Assembly: GCA_020621865.1 (NCBI GenBank)
Contig: JAHRYW010000002.1
Coordinates: 74,778-138,777 of the forward strand
DNA length: 64,000 nt
DNA from: Betaproteobacteria bacterium
GTDB lineage: Bacteria > Pseudomonadota > Gammaproteobacteria > Burkholderiales > Rhodocyclaceae
Direction of reading: 5' to 3'
The notes under the pieces were generated by a model. It was not told where the DNA came from. It searched no databases and worked only from the letters and a program-made list of their open reading frames with translations. Shown piece after piece: positions 21,801 through 31,067 of this stretch. Both the position numbers and the translations under genes were made by a program. Each line of letters begins with the position of its first letter. Position 1 is the first letter of the stretch.

Positions 21801-21874
21801 CCTTCTTCACGTTGTTCGTCGTGCCCACTGTCTATTCGCTGCTCGCGGCCCGCAAGGAGGCGGTCGTCGAGTGA
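18836..21874 (+). CDS. RND efflux permease (HAE1/AcrB family)
   Basis: 1012 aa, MRISDLCIKRPVFATVLSLVIMLLG, LVVDDAIVVLENIFRHIEEG. Confidence 0.95.
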   Translation: MRISDLCIKRPVFATVLSLVIMLLGIVSYTRLPVREYPKIDEPVVTVDTTYRGASAEIIESQVSKPLEDSLAGIEGVEVITSISRAENSQISVRFKLERPPEAAAADVRDRVSRVRKKLPDSVDEPVIAKVEADANPVVWIAFSSDQHSALEVTDIASRIVKPRLTTLPGAADVRVFGERKFAMRIWLDKQRLAAYQLTPADVEEALKTQNVEVPAGRIESSQREFSVVANTDLKTPEEFGAIIVRTVGAYPVRIRDIGRVEVGPASERSSVRFNGRSAVGLGVIKQATANPLELSKALRAQLPSITGELPAGMQAKIAYDSSVFIDRSIQSVFKTIAEAILLVLAIIFFFLRNLRATLIPLVTIPVSLVGAFGIMFALGFTINTLTLLAMVLAIGLVVDDAIVVLENIFRHIEEGMPRMQAALQGSKEIGFAVVAMTLTLAAVYAPVAFMTGRTGKLFIEFALTLAGAVLVSGFVALTLSPMMCSLLLRHEEKHSKGFLLVERFLDNLNFGYKKVLTVALNRRWIVLVAFVLVAGSCVVLLKSLKSELAPIEDRGIVLGAFVGPDGATLEYSDKYARQMESIYSQTKDVERYFVVSGNPVVNQGTSFLGLTDWNQRDRRSPEIAKELAPKFAAIPGVLAFAITPPSLGQSPRERPINFVIVTSASYQELQQLTSQFLVELAKNPGLANVDTDLKLNKPELSIEVKRDKAADLGVPVETVGRTLETLLGGRQVTRFKRDGEQYDVIVQVADIDRTKPDDIRDIYARGRDGSMISLDNLVAVQETVAPRELNHFGQRRAVSITANLTPGYSMGEALTYMDGVANQLLKPGYAVDYNGQSREFRQSSSSLAFTFGLALAFIYLVLAAQFESFRDPLIIMLTVPLSMAGALLALWLTNGTLNVYSQIGLVTLVGLITKHGILIVEFANQLQEKGMAIKEAVIESAFLRLRPILMTTGAMVLGAVPLALATGAGAESRQQIGWVIVGGLLLGTFFTLFVVPTVYSLLAARKEAVVE

Positions 21875-21918
21875 TCTGAAGGCGAGACGACCTCAAGGTG
21901 TTGCTGAAGACCTGAGCG

Positions 21919-21988
21919 TTTTTTCGATTTTGGCCGTTTTTTGCCGCCGACCCTAGGGCCAGCCTTTGTTTCTATGGTCGTAGCGTTT
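21919..21988 (-). repeat. Dispersed repeat copy D, long subtype 2 (CCCTAGGG insert), between convergent RND permease and miaA
   Basis: Revcomp AACGCTACGACCATAGAAACAAAGGCTGGCCCTAGGGTCGGCGGCAAAAAACGGCCAAAATCGAAA. Confidence 0.85.
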
Positions 21989-21991
21989 GGT

Positions 21992-22954
21992 CTAGCGGGC
22001 GGCCAGGAACTCGGCAGTACGTGCCGCGACCCGCTCGCTGAGCGCCGGGTCCAGGCAGTCGAAGGTTTCAGCCTCGAAGGAATTGGTCAGCCAGGTGATC
22101 TGCCGCTTGGCCAGCTGGCGCGTCGCGAAAATGCCGCGGTCGCGCAGTTCCGGCCGCGAAATCAGGCCTTCCTGCGCTTCCCAGGCCTGGCGGTAGCCAA
22201 CGCAGCGCATCGAGGGCAGGTTGGGGTGCAGGTCGTATTTGCCGCGCAGCATCCGCAACTCATCGTCCAGCCCGGCCAGCAGCATCTCGTCGAAGCGGCG
22301 GGCGATGCGCTCGTGCAGCACGGCGCGGTCGGAGGGCAGGAGGCCGATGCTGAGGAAGTCGTAGGGCGGCTTCTGCTTCTCGCTCTCGGCCAGCAATTCG
22401 GACATCGGCCGGCCGGTCAGCCGGCAGATTTCCAGCGCCCGCTGCAGGCGCTGGCTGTCGGTCGGGTGCAGGCGGGCGGCGGTCGCCGGGTCCAACTGAG
22501 CCAGCTTGGCGTGCATCGCCGGCCAGCCCTCGGCCGCCGCCTCGGCATCGATCTCGGCGCGCAGCGCGGCGTCGGCCTGCGGCAGATCGGCCAGGCCGTG
22601 CAACAGGGCGCGGAAGTAGAGCATGGTGCCGCCAACCAGCACCGGCACCTTGCCGGCCGCGGTGATCTCGGCCATCGCGGCCAGCGCGTCGTGGCGGAAG
22701 CGGGCGGCGGAATAGCTCTGCTCCGGCGTGATCAGGTCAATCAGCCGGTGCGGGTAGCGGGCCAGCGTGGCGCGGTCCGGCTTGGCCGTGCCGACATCCA
22801 TGTCGATGAAGACCTGGGCCGAATCGACGCTGATCAGTTCGACCGGGAAGCGGTCGACCAGCGCCATAGCGGCCGCCGTCTTGCCCGAGGCAGTCGGGCC
22901 CATGATCAGGATGGCGGGAGGCAGCGGCGAATTCATGGCGGCGAATGCTATCAC
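21992..22954 (-). CDS. miaA: tRNA dimethylallyltransferase
   Basis: [37 protein letters not shown]; start may be MNSPLPP. Confidence 0.96.
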   Translation of the reverse strand: MIAFAAMNSPLPPAILIMGPTASGKTAAAMALVDRFPVELISVDSAQVFIDMDVGTAKPDRATLARYPHRLIDLITPEQSYSAARFRHDALAAMAEITAAGKVPVLVGGTMLYFRALLHGLADLPQADAALRAEIDAEAAAEGWPAMHAKLAQLDPATAARLHPTDSQRLQRALEICRLTGRPMSELLAESEKQKPPYDFLSIGLLPSDRAVLHERIARRFDEMLLAGLDDELRMLRGKYDLHPNLPSMRCVGYRQAWEAQEGLISRPELRDRGIFATRQLAKRQITWLTNSFEAETFDCLDPALSERVAARTAEFLAAR

Positions 22955-22976
22955 GCAGGGTAGGCGTGCCGCCGGC

Positions 22977-23861
22977 TCACTGCGAAATCAGCAGGTCGCT
23001 TTGCGATTCTTCGAGGACGTGGCGGGTGACGCTGCCGAGCAGGATGTCTTCGGCCAGGCTCTCGCCGTGTTTGCCGATCACGATCAGGTCGCAGTCGAAC
23101 TCCTGCTCGCATTGCACGATGCATTGCGCCGGATCGCCGGCGACGACTTCCAGCCGGATTCGGCTGGCGTCGGGGGCTGCGCTTTGCTGCAAGGCCAGCA
23201 GCGCCTGCTTGGCGTCCGCGATGGCGGCCGACTGGTAGCGCGCGATGATCGACTCGTCGATGCAGGCGTAGCGCAGCTTCCCTTCGAAGGGCAGGGCGGC
23301 GACATGGAGCAGGATCAGGGTGGCGCCGGGGGCGATGGCTTGCGCCGTGGCGATGGCGCGCTGCGACGAGGCGGAGAAGTCGACCGGGACGAGCAGCGTC
23401 TTGTAGGCTTCGTGTGCTGCCTGCTTGACGACGAGCATCGGCAGTTTGCTGTGGCCGAGCAGACGTTCGGCGGTCGAGCCAAGGAACAGGTGGCGCATGA
23501 AGCTGCTGCCGTGCGACCCGAAAACCAGTAGATCGGCCGGCAGCTTGGCCGAACGACAGGCAATTTCCTCGATCAGCGGGCCGTAGGCGACCTGGCAGCC
23601 GGCCGAGACGCCGTGGTGCTGGTGCAGCGTGGCGGCCAGTTGCTGCAATTCGTCGCGGCTGGCACCGATCAGGCGCTGCTCGATTTCGGCCGGCAACTCG
23701 CCGAGCAGGTGGCGCAGCTTTTCCATCGGCGCCGGTGCGGCCACATGGATCAGATCGAGCATGGCGCCGAGCTCGCGGGCGAGCAGCGCGGCACGTTCCG
23801 CCGCATGGCGGGCCGGCGCCGAAAAATCGGTGGCGGCGAGAATGTTTTTCAGGGCAGCCAT
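22977..23861 (-). CDS. Universal stress protein, tandem Usp domains
   Basis: [19 protein letters not shown]...VFGSHG and second domain [19 protein letters not shown]...VIGKHGES. Confidence 0.9.
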   Translation of the reverse strand: MAALKNILAATDFSAPARHAAERAALLARELGAMLDLIHVAAPAPMEKLRHLLGELPAEIEQRLIGASRDELQQLAATLHQHHGVSAGCQVAYGPLIEEIACRSAKLPADLLVFGSHGSSFMRHLFLGSTAERLLGHSKLPMLVVKQAAHEAYKTLLVPVDFSASSQRAIATAQAIAPGATLILLHVAALPFEGKLRYACIDESIIARYQSAAIADAKQALLALQQSAAPDASRIRLEVVAGDPAQCIVQCEQEFDCDLIVIGKHGESLAEDILLGSVTRHVLEESQSDLLISQ

Positions 23862-23883
23862 GGCTGTTCTCCCGTCTAAAAAT

Positions 23884-25584
23884 TTACTCGGTGACCAGCG
23901 GCGGGAAGCGCTGCAGGATATGCCGGCTCATGCCGGCGGCGAGCTCCTCTTCGCCGAAGAATACGGTGCCGATGCCTTCCTGGCGCAGCAGTTCGGATTC
24001 GTCGTCGTTATGGGTGCGCAGCACGATTTCGATGGCCGGGTTGAGCGTGCGGGCGCAATCGGCCATCTGGCGGATATGGATGGCGTCGGGCATGGCGACG
24101 ACCAGCATCGCGGCATGGGCGATGTGCGCCTGGATCAGCACCGCCGGGTCGGCGGCGTTGCCGGAGACGGCGGCGCAACCCTGGCGACGCAGGGTTTCGA
24201 CCTGCTCGCGGTTCTGCTCGACGACGACATACGGGATGCCGCGCGCCTTCATGTTGCTGGCAATGCGCTGGCCCACCCGGCCGTAGCCGACCAGCACGAC
24301 CTGGCCTTCGAGGTATTTGCGCTCGGTGCTGACCGGCAGTTGGGCGTAGGGGTCGTCGCGGTCTTCCAGTTGGCGGGCCGTGGCCGAATGTCTGAGCACC
24401 CAGGCGCGCAGCGGTTCGACCAGGGCGAAGACGAAGGGATTGAGGGCGATGGAAATCAGCGCTCCGGCCAGCACCAGGCTCATGCCGTCATTGGAAAACA
24501 GCCCGAGGGTCAGGCCGAGGCCGGCCAGGATGAAGGAGAACTCGCCGATCTGGGCCAGGCTCGCGGCGACCGTCAGCGCGGTGTTGAGCGGGTAGCGCAG
24601 GGCGAGCACCAGGGCCAGCGCGGCCAGCGACTTGCCGACCACGATGATGGCGACGACGGCGACCACCTGCCAGGGTTGTTCGACCAGGATGGCCGGGTCG
24701 AACAGCATGCCGACGGCGACGAAGAACAGCACCGAGAAGGCATCGCGCAAGGGTAGCGACTCCTCGGCGGCCCGGTGGCTGAATTCCGAGTTGCGCATCA
24801 CGGTGCCGGCAAAGAAGGCACCCAGCGCGAAGGAAACGCTGAACAACTGGGCGGCCAGGTAGGCGATGCTGATTGCGGCGCTGATCACGGCCAGCGTGAA
24901 CAGCTCGCGCGAGCCGGTGCGGGCGACCTGCCAGAGCAGCCAGGGCAGGGCGCGGCGACCGACGATCAGCATCAGGGCGATGAAGGCCGCCACTTCCAGC
25001 AGTGTCTTGCCGATCGCCTGCCACAGCGGGCCGGAGGCTTCAGCCGCGGCCGTGCCGCCGAGCACGCCGGCCAGCGGCGGCAGCAGCACCAGGATCAGGA
25101 CGGTGGCCAGGTCTTCAACGACCAGCCAGCCGACGGCGATGCGGCCGTTCATCGTGCTCAGCACGCCGCGCGACTCCAGCGCCTTGAGCAGCACCACGGT
25201 ACTGGCACAGGATAGCGACAGCCCGAAAATCAGCGCCGGGCCGAGTTCCCATCCCCACCACAGGCCGATACCCAGGCCGAGCGCGGTTGCCAGGCTCATC
25301 TGGACGACGGCGCCGGGCACGGCGATGCGCTTGACCGACAGCAGGTCGTCGATGGAGAAATGCAGGCCGACGCCGAACATCAGCAGCATGACGCCGATTT
25401 CGGACAGCTGCGACGCGGTGCTCATGTCGGCGACGAAGCCCGGCGTCGCCGGGCCGATCAGGATGCCGGCTACCAGATAGCCGACCAGGGCGGGCGTCTT
25501 CAGGCGTTCGGCGACGAAGCCGAGGATCAGGGCAAAGCCGAAGGCCGCCGCGATGGTGGTGATCAGTGAAATGTCGTGGGCCAT
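23884..25584 (-). CDS. CPA2 cation:proton antiporter with TrkA-N domain (YbaL/KefB-like)
   Basis: GFVAERLKTPALVGYLVAGILIGP; VVLVGYGRVGQRIASNMKARG. Confidence 0.92.
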   Translation of the reverse strand: MAHDISLITTIAAAFGFALILGFVAERLKTPALVGYLVAGILIGPATPGFVADMSTASQLSEIGVMLLMFGVGLHFSIDDLLSVKRIAVPGAVVQMSLATALGLGIGLWWGWELGPALIFGLSLSCASTVVLLKALESRGVLSTMNGRIAVGWLVVEDLATVLILVLLPPLAGVLGGTAAAEASGPLWQAIGKTLLEVAAFIALMLIVGRRALPWLLWQVARTGSRELFTLAVISAAISIAYLAAQLFSVSFALGAFFAGTVMRNSEFSHRAAEESLPLRDAFSVLFFVAVGMLFDPAILVEQPWQVVAVVAIIVVGKSLAALALVLALRYPLNTALTVAASLAQIGEFSFILAGLGLTLGLFSNDGMSLVLAGALISIALNPFVFALVEPLRAWVLRHSATARQLEDRDDPYAQLPVSTERKYLEGQVVLVGYGRVGQRIASNMKARGIPYVVVEQNREQVETLRRQGCAAVSGNAADPAVLIQAHIAHAAMLVVAMPDAIHIRQMADCARTLNPAIEIVLRTHNDDESELLRQEGIGTVFFGEEELAAGMSRHILQRFPPLVTE

Positions 25585-25872
25585 TCGGTTTCTTGGTGGC
25601 TTGGGTTCGAAAGTGCGCTGCCAGAAGCTGAAGTGCTGAATGGTCTTGGCTTTTCGTCCTTTTGGAGTGGCCTTGCCGCCCCGGGTTCAACAATTCTGCT
25701 TGCCGGCGAATTCGTTTGAACCGTTTGTATCATGATTCTGCCGCAGCGTTGAATTTTTACCGGCCATCGGCAATCTCTGGACAGCCCGGCCAGAGTACGG
25801 ATAATCGAAAAGAGCTGCACAACGGGCAGCGCACAAGCACAACAACAACCAGAAGACGGGTCTGGAGACGAT

Positions 25873-27024
25873 ATGACGACCGATACTCCCTTTCGCATCA
25901 GCCATTCCTGCGCTGGCGATGCGCGCCAGGCGGCCCGGGAATTCCATGCCGGGGTCGCGCAGCCGGATATGGCGATGGTCGTGTTTTTCTGCTCGAGCGA
26001 TTACGACCTCGCTGCCCTGGCCGACGAATTGAACCAGTTGTTCGGCAGTGTGCCGGTGATCGGCTGCACCACGGCCGGCGAGATCGGTTCCGCTGGCTAC
26101 CGGGCGCAGAGCCTGTCCGGGGTCAGCTTTGGGGTGGGGGCCGGGGCGGCCGTCGCCGCCTGCCTGCCCGATCTGGCGCATTTCGATGTGGTGCGCGGCC
26201 AGGAATTCGTGCGCGACTTGCTGCACCGCCTCGACGAGCAGCCTGTCAAGGGATCGCGCGCTTTCGCACTGCTGCTGATCGACGGCCTGTCGGTGCGCGA
26301 GGAGCCGGTCGTCCAGGCCTTGCAGGCGGCGCTGGGCAGCATCCACCTGTGCGGCGGCTCGGCCGGCGACGACCTGAAATTCGTGAGTACCCAGGTCTTC
26401 CACGACGGGGCCTTCCGCGACAACAGCGCCGTCCTGCTGCTGGTCAGCACGCCGCTGCCGGTCCGCATCTTCAAGACCCAGAATTTCATCAGCGAAAACG
26501 AGCGCCTGGTCGTCACCGAGGCCGATGCCGAACACCGCATCGTCAAGGAAATCAACGGCCTGCCGGCCGCCGAGGAATACGCCCGGGTGCTCGGTGTCTC
26601 GGTCGAGGACCTGACACCGGATCATTTCGCGGCGACGCCGGTGGTCGTCGTGCTCGACGGCACCGATTACGTCCGCTCGATCCAGAAGGCCAATCCGGAC
26701 GGCACGCTGACCTTCTACTGCGCGATCGAGGAAGGCATCGTGCTGCGCGTGGCGCGCGGCGGCGACATCTACGCCAATCTCGAACAGACTTTCGCCAATC
26801 TTCGCGAGGAAATCGGCCCGCTGGCGCTGACCCTCGGCTGCGATTGCATCCTGCGCAACCTGGAAATCACCCAGAAACAGCTCAAGGTGCCGGTCGGCGA
26901 ACTGTTCCGGCGCAACAACACGGTCGGCTTCAGCACCTATGGCGAGCAGTACGGCGGTGTCCACGTCAACCAGACTTTTACCGGCATTGCCATCGGCAGC
27001 GCCGGCGAGGATAAACATGACTGA
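25873..27024 (+). CDS. FIST signal-transduction domain protein
   Basis: FCSSDYDLAALADELNQLFGSVPVIGCTTAGEIGSAGY; GFSTYGEQYGGVHVNQTFTGIAIG. Confidence 0.9.
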   Translation: MTTDTPFRISHSCAGDARQAAREFHAGVAQPDMAMVVFFCSSDYDLAALADELNQLFGSVPVIGCTTAGEIGSAGYRAQSLSGVSFGVGAGAAVAACLPDLAHFDVVRGQEFVRDLLHRLDEQPVKGSRAFALLLIDGLSVREEPVVQALQAALGSIHLCGGSAGDDLKFVSTQVFHDGAFRDNSAVLLLVSTPLPVRIFKTQNFISENERLVVTEADAEHRIVKEINGLPAAEEYARVLGVSVEDLTPDHFAATPVVVVLDGTDYVRSIQKANPDGTLTFYCAIEEGIVLRVARGGDIYANLEQTFANLREEIGPLALTLGCDCILRNLEITQKQLKVPVGELFRRNNTVGFSTYGEQYGGVHVNQTFTGIAIGSAGEDKHD

Positions 27025-28120
27025 TCTGTCTGCCGCCGGCGCCTCGCCGCAGGAAGCGGCGCTCCAGCGCGAAATCGTTCGTCTGAACAAGATCGTGACG
27101 GCCCTGATGAACCGGGCCGAGCGCGACATGAGCGCCAAGGCCTCGGATTTCAGCGCCTTCCAGTCCGGCGTGGCGCTCGAAAACCAGGTCCGCGAACGGA
27201 CCCAGCAACTGGAGGCGGCGCTGCGCGAAAACGAGCGGGTCAACCGGGCGCTGCAGAGCGAGAAGGAAGAACAGCGCGTGCTTATCCAGAAACTGGAGGA
27301 AGCCCACAACCAGCTGCTGCAGTCCGAGAAGCTCGCCTCCATAGGTCAGCTGGCGGCCGGTGTGGCGCACGAGATCAACAACCCGATCGGCTTCGTCAAC
27401 TCCAACCTGGGCACGCTGAAAAACTACGTCGATCAACTGATGCGCCTGATCGAGGACCTGTCGACGACGATCGAACCGCTGCTCGCCGAGCAGCCGGAGT
27501 TCAAGAAGAATATCGATGCCCTGAAGCGCAAGGCCGATCTCGATTTCCTGCGCGAAGACATCGGCGCGCTGATCACCGAGTCGATCGACGGCACCACCCG
27601 GGTCCGCCAGATCGTCCAGGACCTGCGCGATTTTTCGCGGACCGGCGAAATCGCCATGGAATGGGTCGATCTGCACGCCGGCCTGGAGAGCACGCTCAAC
27701 GTCGTCGCCAACGAGATCAAGTACAAGGCCGAGATCGTCCGCGACTACGGCACGCTGCCGCGGATCGAATGCCGGCCGTCGCAGATCAACCAGGTGTTCA
27801 TGAACCTGCTGGTCAATGCTGCCCAGGCCATTCCCCAGAAGGGCAGGATCACGCTGAAGAGCGGCTGTAGCGGCGACCAGGTGTGGGTCTCGGTCAGCGA
27901 CACCGGCAGCGGCATTCCGCCGGAAATCATGGCCCGCATCTTCGATCCCTTCTTCACCACCAAGCCGGTCGGCAAGGGCACCGGGCTCGGCCTGTCGGTG
28001 TCCTACGGCATCATCGAGAAGCACGGCGGGCGGATCGAAGTCGCCAGCCAGCCCGGGGCCGGCACCACCTTCACCATCTGGCTGCCGCTCAGCCAGCCTG
28101 GGACCACGCCGTCGACCTAA
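27017..28120 (+). CDS. Soluble sensor histidine kinase, operonic with FIST gene
   Basis: GQLAAGVAHEINNPIGFVNSNL H-box, NLLVNAAQAI, GTGLGLSVSYGIIEKHGGRI; 8-nt overlap with FIST ORF. Confidence 0.92.
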   Translation: MTDLSAAGASPQEAALQREIVRLNKIVTALMNRAERDMSAKASDFSAFQSGVALENQVRERTQQLEAALRENERVNRALQSEKEEQRVLIQKLEEAHNQLLQSEKLASIGQLAAGVAHEINNPIGFVNSNLGTLKNYVDQLMRLIEDLSTTIEPLLAEQPEFKKNIDALKRKADLDFLREDIGALITESIDGTTRVRQIVQDLRDFSRTGEIAMEWVDLHAGLESTLNVVANEIKYKAEIVRDYGTLPRIECRPSQINQVFMNLLVNAAQAIPQKGRITLKSGCSGDQVWVSVSDTGSGIPPEIMARIFDPFFTTKPVGKGTGLGLSVSYGIIEKHGGRIEVASQPGAGTTFTIWLPLSQPGTTPST

Positions 28121-28144
28121 AGCCGTATTTCGCCGGCGCCGGGG

Positions 28145-28213
28145 CAATGCTATCCTCCAAGGGGACTTCCTTCGGGGCGCGGTCGGCCGGTTTTTTTACC
28201 CAAAATTAAAAAA
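28145..28213 (+). repeat. Dispersed repeat copy E, long subtype 1, between convergent genes
   Basis: AATGCTATCCTCCAAGGGGACTTCCTTCGGGGCGCGGTCGGCCGGTTTTTTTACCCAAAATTAAAAAACC. Confidence 0.88.
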
Positions 28214-28230
28214 CCGGTGCACCGCCGCTG

Positions 28231-28623
28231 TTACCGCCCGTTGCCCGGGGCCAGCCAGTCGACCGCCCAGCGCGTGGCAATCACGGCGAGGACCACCCAC
28301 AAGCCGACCACCGCTACCGCCGCGCCCCGGCTGACCGGTCTTTCGGTCGCCTGCGCCGCCAGCTGGCGGGCGTTGGCGATGACTTCCGGCGGCGTCAGGC
28401 GAACAACCAGCCAGAGGCCGAGCGGCAGCAGCAACAGGTCGTCGAGATAGCCGATGACCGGGATGAAATCCGGGATCAGGTCGATCGGGCTCAGCGCGTA
28501 GGCTGCCACCATCAAGGCCAGCAGGCGGACGAGCAGCGGCGTGCGCGGGTCGCGGGCGGCAAAATAGACGGTCAGCGTGTGCTGCTTGAGCGTCCTAGCC
28601 CAGCTTTTCAGCGATGGCATCAT
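28231..28623 (-). CDS. YkvA-like DUF1232 membrane protein
   Basis: AYALSPIDLIPDFIPVIGYLDDLLLLPLGLWL signature. Confidence 0.85.
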   Translation of the reverse strand: MMPSLKSWARTLKQHTLTVYFAARDPRTPLLVRLLALMVAAYALSPIDLIPDFIPVIGYLDDLLLLPLGLWLVVRLTPPEVIANARQLAAQATERPVSRGAAVAVVGLWVVLAVIATRWAVDWLAPGNGR

Positions 28624-28634
28624 CGGATCGGCCG

Positions 28635-29915
28635 CTACAGTTCGGCGTTGATGACCCGTCGGCGATACGGCCGGCTGAGCTTGTGGATCAGCCCGATCTG
28701 CTCGATCCGGTTGGCGTAGGTCGGCATGTTGCGCTCGCGCAGCATGAAGGGCGGGCGGCGCGGCGCGCCGGCGGCGAGCAGTTCGAGGTTGGCGCCGGTG
28801 GCCAGCGCCATGCCGGCCTCGATGCAGGTGTTCAGATTGTCGTCGGTCAGGTCGGCGATGACCAGCAGGGCGTCGCAGACGGCGTGGCGGACGGCGGCAT
28901 TGACGTTTTCCGGGTTGCCCTCGTGCACCTCGTCGCCGACCACCGTCGGCATTGAGGTGATCAGCTGGATCAACTGGCGGACCGGCCCGGTCAGCCGGGT
29001 GTCCTCGGAGGCCAGGTCCATCGCGCAGAAGACGTAGTGCGGCCGGCTCGGCTTCTGCCAGACGTCCCAGAGATCGTTGAGCGCCGGCTGCAGGGCGGCC
29101 GGCACTAATTCGGCGGCGGTCTCCATGCGCAGCCATTGCCGGTCGTCACCGTCGGCCAGCCCGACCCGCGGATCGGCGATGACCACGCTGGGCAGGCCCA
29201 GGCTGGCGGCGAACGCGATCTCCTGCAGGAAATACTTGTACGGCGCCTGGCCCGGCGTGGCGAGCGGCTCGCCGCGGAAGGGGATGATCGCGACGAAGGC
29301 GCCGCAACTGCTCATGATGCGCTCGACCCGGCTGCCGGCGCCAAAGCCCTTCTGGTCCGGCGCATCGCCGACCAGGCGCAGCCCCTGGCGGACCAGGTGG
29401 CGGCAGACGGCGGTGGCGCTGGCGTTGTCCTGGGCCTGCCACGAGGCGCTGACGTAAACGTCACGCGAGGTCGCCGGGTTGGGCTGGTTCTCGCTCGGAT
29501 GCAGGGCGCGCAGGATGGCCAGTGCGATGTCGGCGCTCAGTTCGCCGTCCGGTACGTCGATCCACGAAATGCCCTTCATCAGCTCGTCGACCCGGGCGCC
29601 GCCCATGCGCAGCGCGACCATGCGAAAACCGCGGAAATTGGCGCGCTGGTCCATCGCCGCGTTGTATTCGTTGAGCACCCAGCCGCGCGCCAGCGATTCG
29701 TCGGAGGCGACCAGCAGCACGGCCCGGCAGCGCTCGATGGCGCGTTGCAGGTCGGTGGCCAGCATCGCCCCGGCCGCCAGGTCGCGGTCATCCCACCAGG
29801 CCTGCAGGCCGGCCGATTCCTGCAGCCAGCGATAGAGCTTCTCGACGAAGGGGCGGTCGCTGTGGGCGTAACTGAGGAAGATGTCGTGGTCGCGCTTGTT
29901 GAGGGGAAGGGCCAT
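28635..29915 (-). CDS. TIR-domain protein with two further tandem Rossmann-like (TIR/SLOG/NDT-like) regions
   Basis: DIFLSYAHSDRPFVEKLYRWLQE...DRDLAAG (TIR); DVYVSASWQAQDNAS... and HYVFCAMDLASEDTRLTGPVRQLI... repeats of similar fold logic. Confidence 0.78.
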   Translation of the reverse strand: MALPLNKRDHDIFLSYAHSDRPFVEKLYRWLQESAGLQAWWDDRDLAAGAMLATDLQRAIERCRAVLLVASDESLARGWVLNEYNAAMDQRANFRGFRMVALRMGGARVDELMKGISWIDVPDGELSADIALAILRALHPSENQPNPATSRDVYVSASWQAQDNASATAVCRHLVRQGLRLVGDAPDQKGFGAGSRVERIMSSCGAFVAIIPFRGEPLATPGQAPYKYFLQEIAFAASLGLPSVVIADPRVGLADGDDRQWLRMETAAELVPAALQPALNDLWDVWQKPSRPHYVFCAMDLASEDTRLTGPVRQLIQLITSMPTVVGDEVHEGNPENVNAAVRHAVCDALLVIADLTDDNLNTCIEAGMALATGANLELLAAGAPRRPPFMLRERNMPTYANRIEQIGLIHKLSRPYRRRVINAEL

Positions 29916-30065
29916 CGGCGGTCTCTTTCGCAACGGGGCGCGCCGGTCCGGCGCGGATTCGTCCATCATAGCCCCGGTGCCGCCGGTGCGCCACCGGGCG
30001 GGGTGCCGGCCGGCCCGGATGCTGGCAAAATGAGCGCTTGCCCATTTGCCCGGACAGGGATGCCA

Positions 30066-30410
30066 ATGACCAAGGAAGAAATCGCCCGCGTCGCGCACGA
30101 AGTGAATCGCGCCTATTGCGAGGCGCTCGGCGATCACAGCCAGCCGGCCTGGGAAGAGGCGCCGCAATGGCAGCGGGAGAGCGCGCTGCACGTCGTCGAG
30201 ATGCACCTGAACGACCCCGCGGCCGGCCCGCAGGCCAGTCACGAAGCGTGGATGGCGCAGAAGCTGGCCGAGGGCTGGAAGCTCGGGCCGGTGAAGAACC
30301 CGGACGCCAGGGAGCACCCCTGCCTGGTGCCCTTCGACGAGCTGCCGGTGGAACAGAAGGTCAAGGATTACCTGTTTCGCGGCGTCGTCCGGGCGCTTTC
30401 TACCAGCTAG
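30066..30410 (+). CDS. RyR (ryanodine-receptor-type) domain protein
   Basis: IARVAHEVNRAYCEALGDHSQPAWEEAPQWQRESALHVVEMHL...HEAWMAQKLAEGWKLGPVKNPDAREHPCLVPFDELPVEQKVKDYLFRGVV. Confidence 0.88.
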   Translation: MTKEEIARVAHEVNRAYCEALGDHSQPAWEEAPQWQRESALHVVEMHLNDPAAGPQASHEAWMAQKLAEGWKLGPVKNPDAREHPCLVPFDELPVEQKVKDYLFRGVVRALSTS

Positions 30411-31054
30411 GCCTTTCGCTGCCGCCGGCGCCACCACAGCGCCCACTCGGCTCCGGCATAGAGCGCCAGCAGACCTAGCACCAAGGCGCGGGCCAGGCCC
30501 AGTTGATCGGCGGCATTCGGCGCCAGGGCACCAACGGTGTATTTGGTGGCGATGACGATGGCCGGTACGGCGACCGCAGCCCGCAGCGCGACCAAGCGCC
30601 ACGGGTAGGGTCGGCCGATGGCGTCGGCCAGGCGGCTGCTGTCCTGGGCCCAGGCTTCCTCGCGCAGGCTGACCGCCTGGCGGGCGACGAGGCCGCGCAG
30701 GTCGTCCGGCAGGGCGTCGCCGGCCGGTAGTTCGGCACCCTGCAGCAGCACCGGGATCACCGTCTTGCCGAGGCGCAGGGCGGTGGCGATCTCGATGCGC
30801 ACGAAGTCAGGCTCCGGCCGCTGCAGGCGGGCGTTCAGCTCGGCCAGCCAGCGCTTGCCGATCAGCACGATGACGGCTTGCGTGCCGGCCAGTTCGCGCT
30901 GCAACACGTCGGCGAAATCCTCGCCGGCCCGGATGTCGTCGGCATCGCGAAAGACGCAGGCGGCGCCCATCAGGCGTTCCAGCGAATCGGCCAGGCGGCC
31001 GGCCTCGCCGGTCGTGTCGCTGCGCCGGTAGCTGATGAACAGGGGGTTGGCCAT
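30407..31054 (-). CDS. TIR-domain protein with C-terminal transmembrane segments
   Basis: LFISYRRSDTTGEAGRLADSLERLMG...FRDADDIRAGEDFADVLQREL...VIVLIGKRWL; hydrophobic C-terminus. Confidence 0.85.
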   Translation of the reverse strand: MANPLFISYRRSDTTGEAGRLADSLERLMGAACVFRDADDIRAGEDFADVLQRELAGTQAVIVLIGKRWLAELNARLQRPEPDFVRIEIATALRLGKTVIPVLLQGAELPAGDALPDDLRGLVARQAVSLREEAWAQDSSRLADAIGRPYPWRLVALRAAVAVPAIVIATKYTVGALAPNAADQLGLARALVLGLLALYAGAEWALWWRRRQRKA

Positions 31055-31067
31055 GACGTTTGCTGGC

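Noticed and set aside
22935-22975. GAATGCTATCACGCAGGG near the miaA start
   Set aside because: Matches only the first 8 nt of the dispersed repeat and then diverges.
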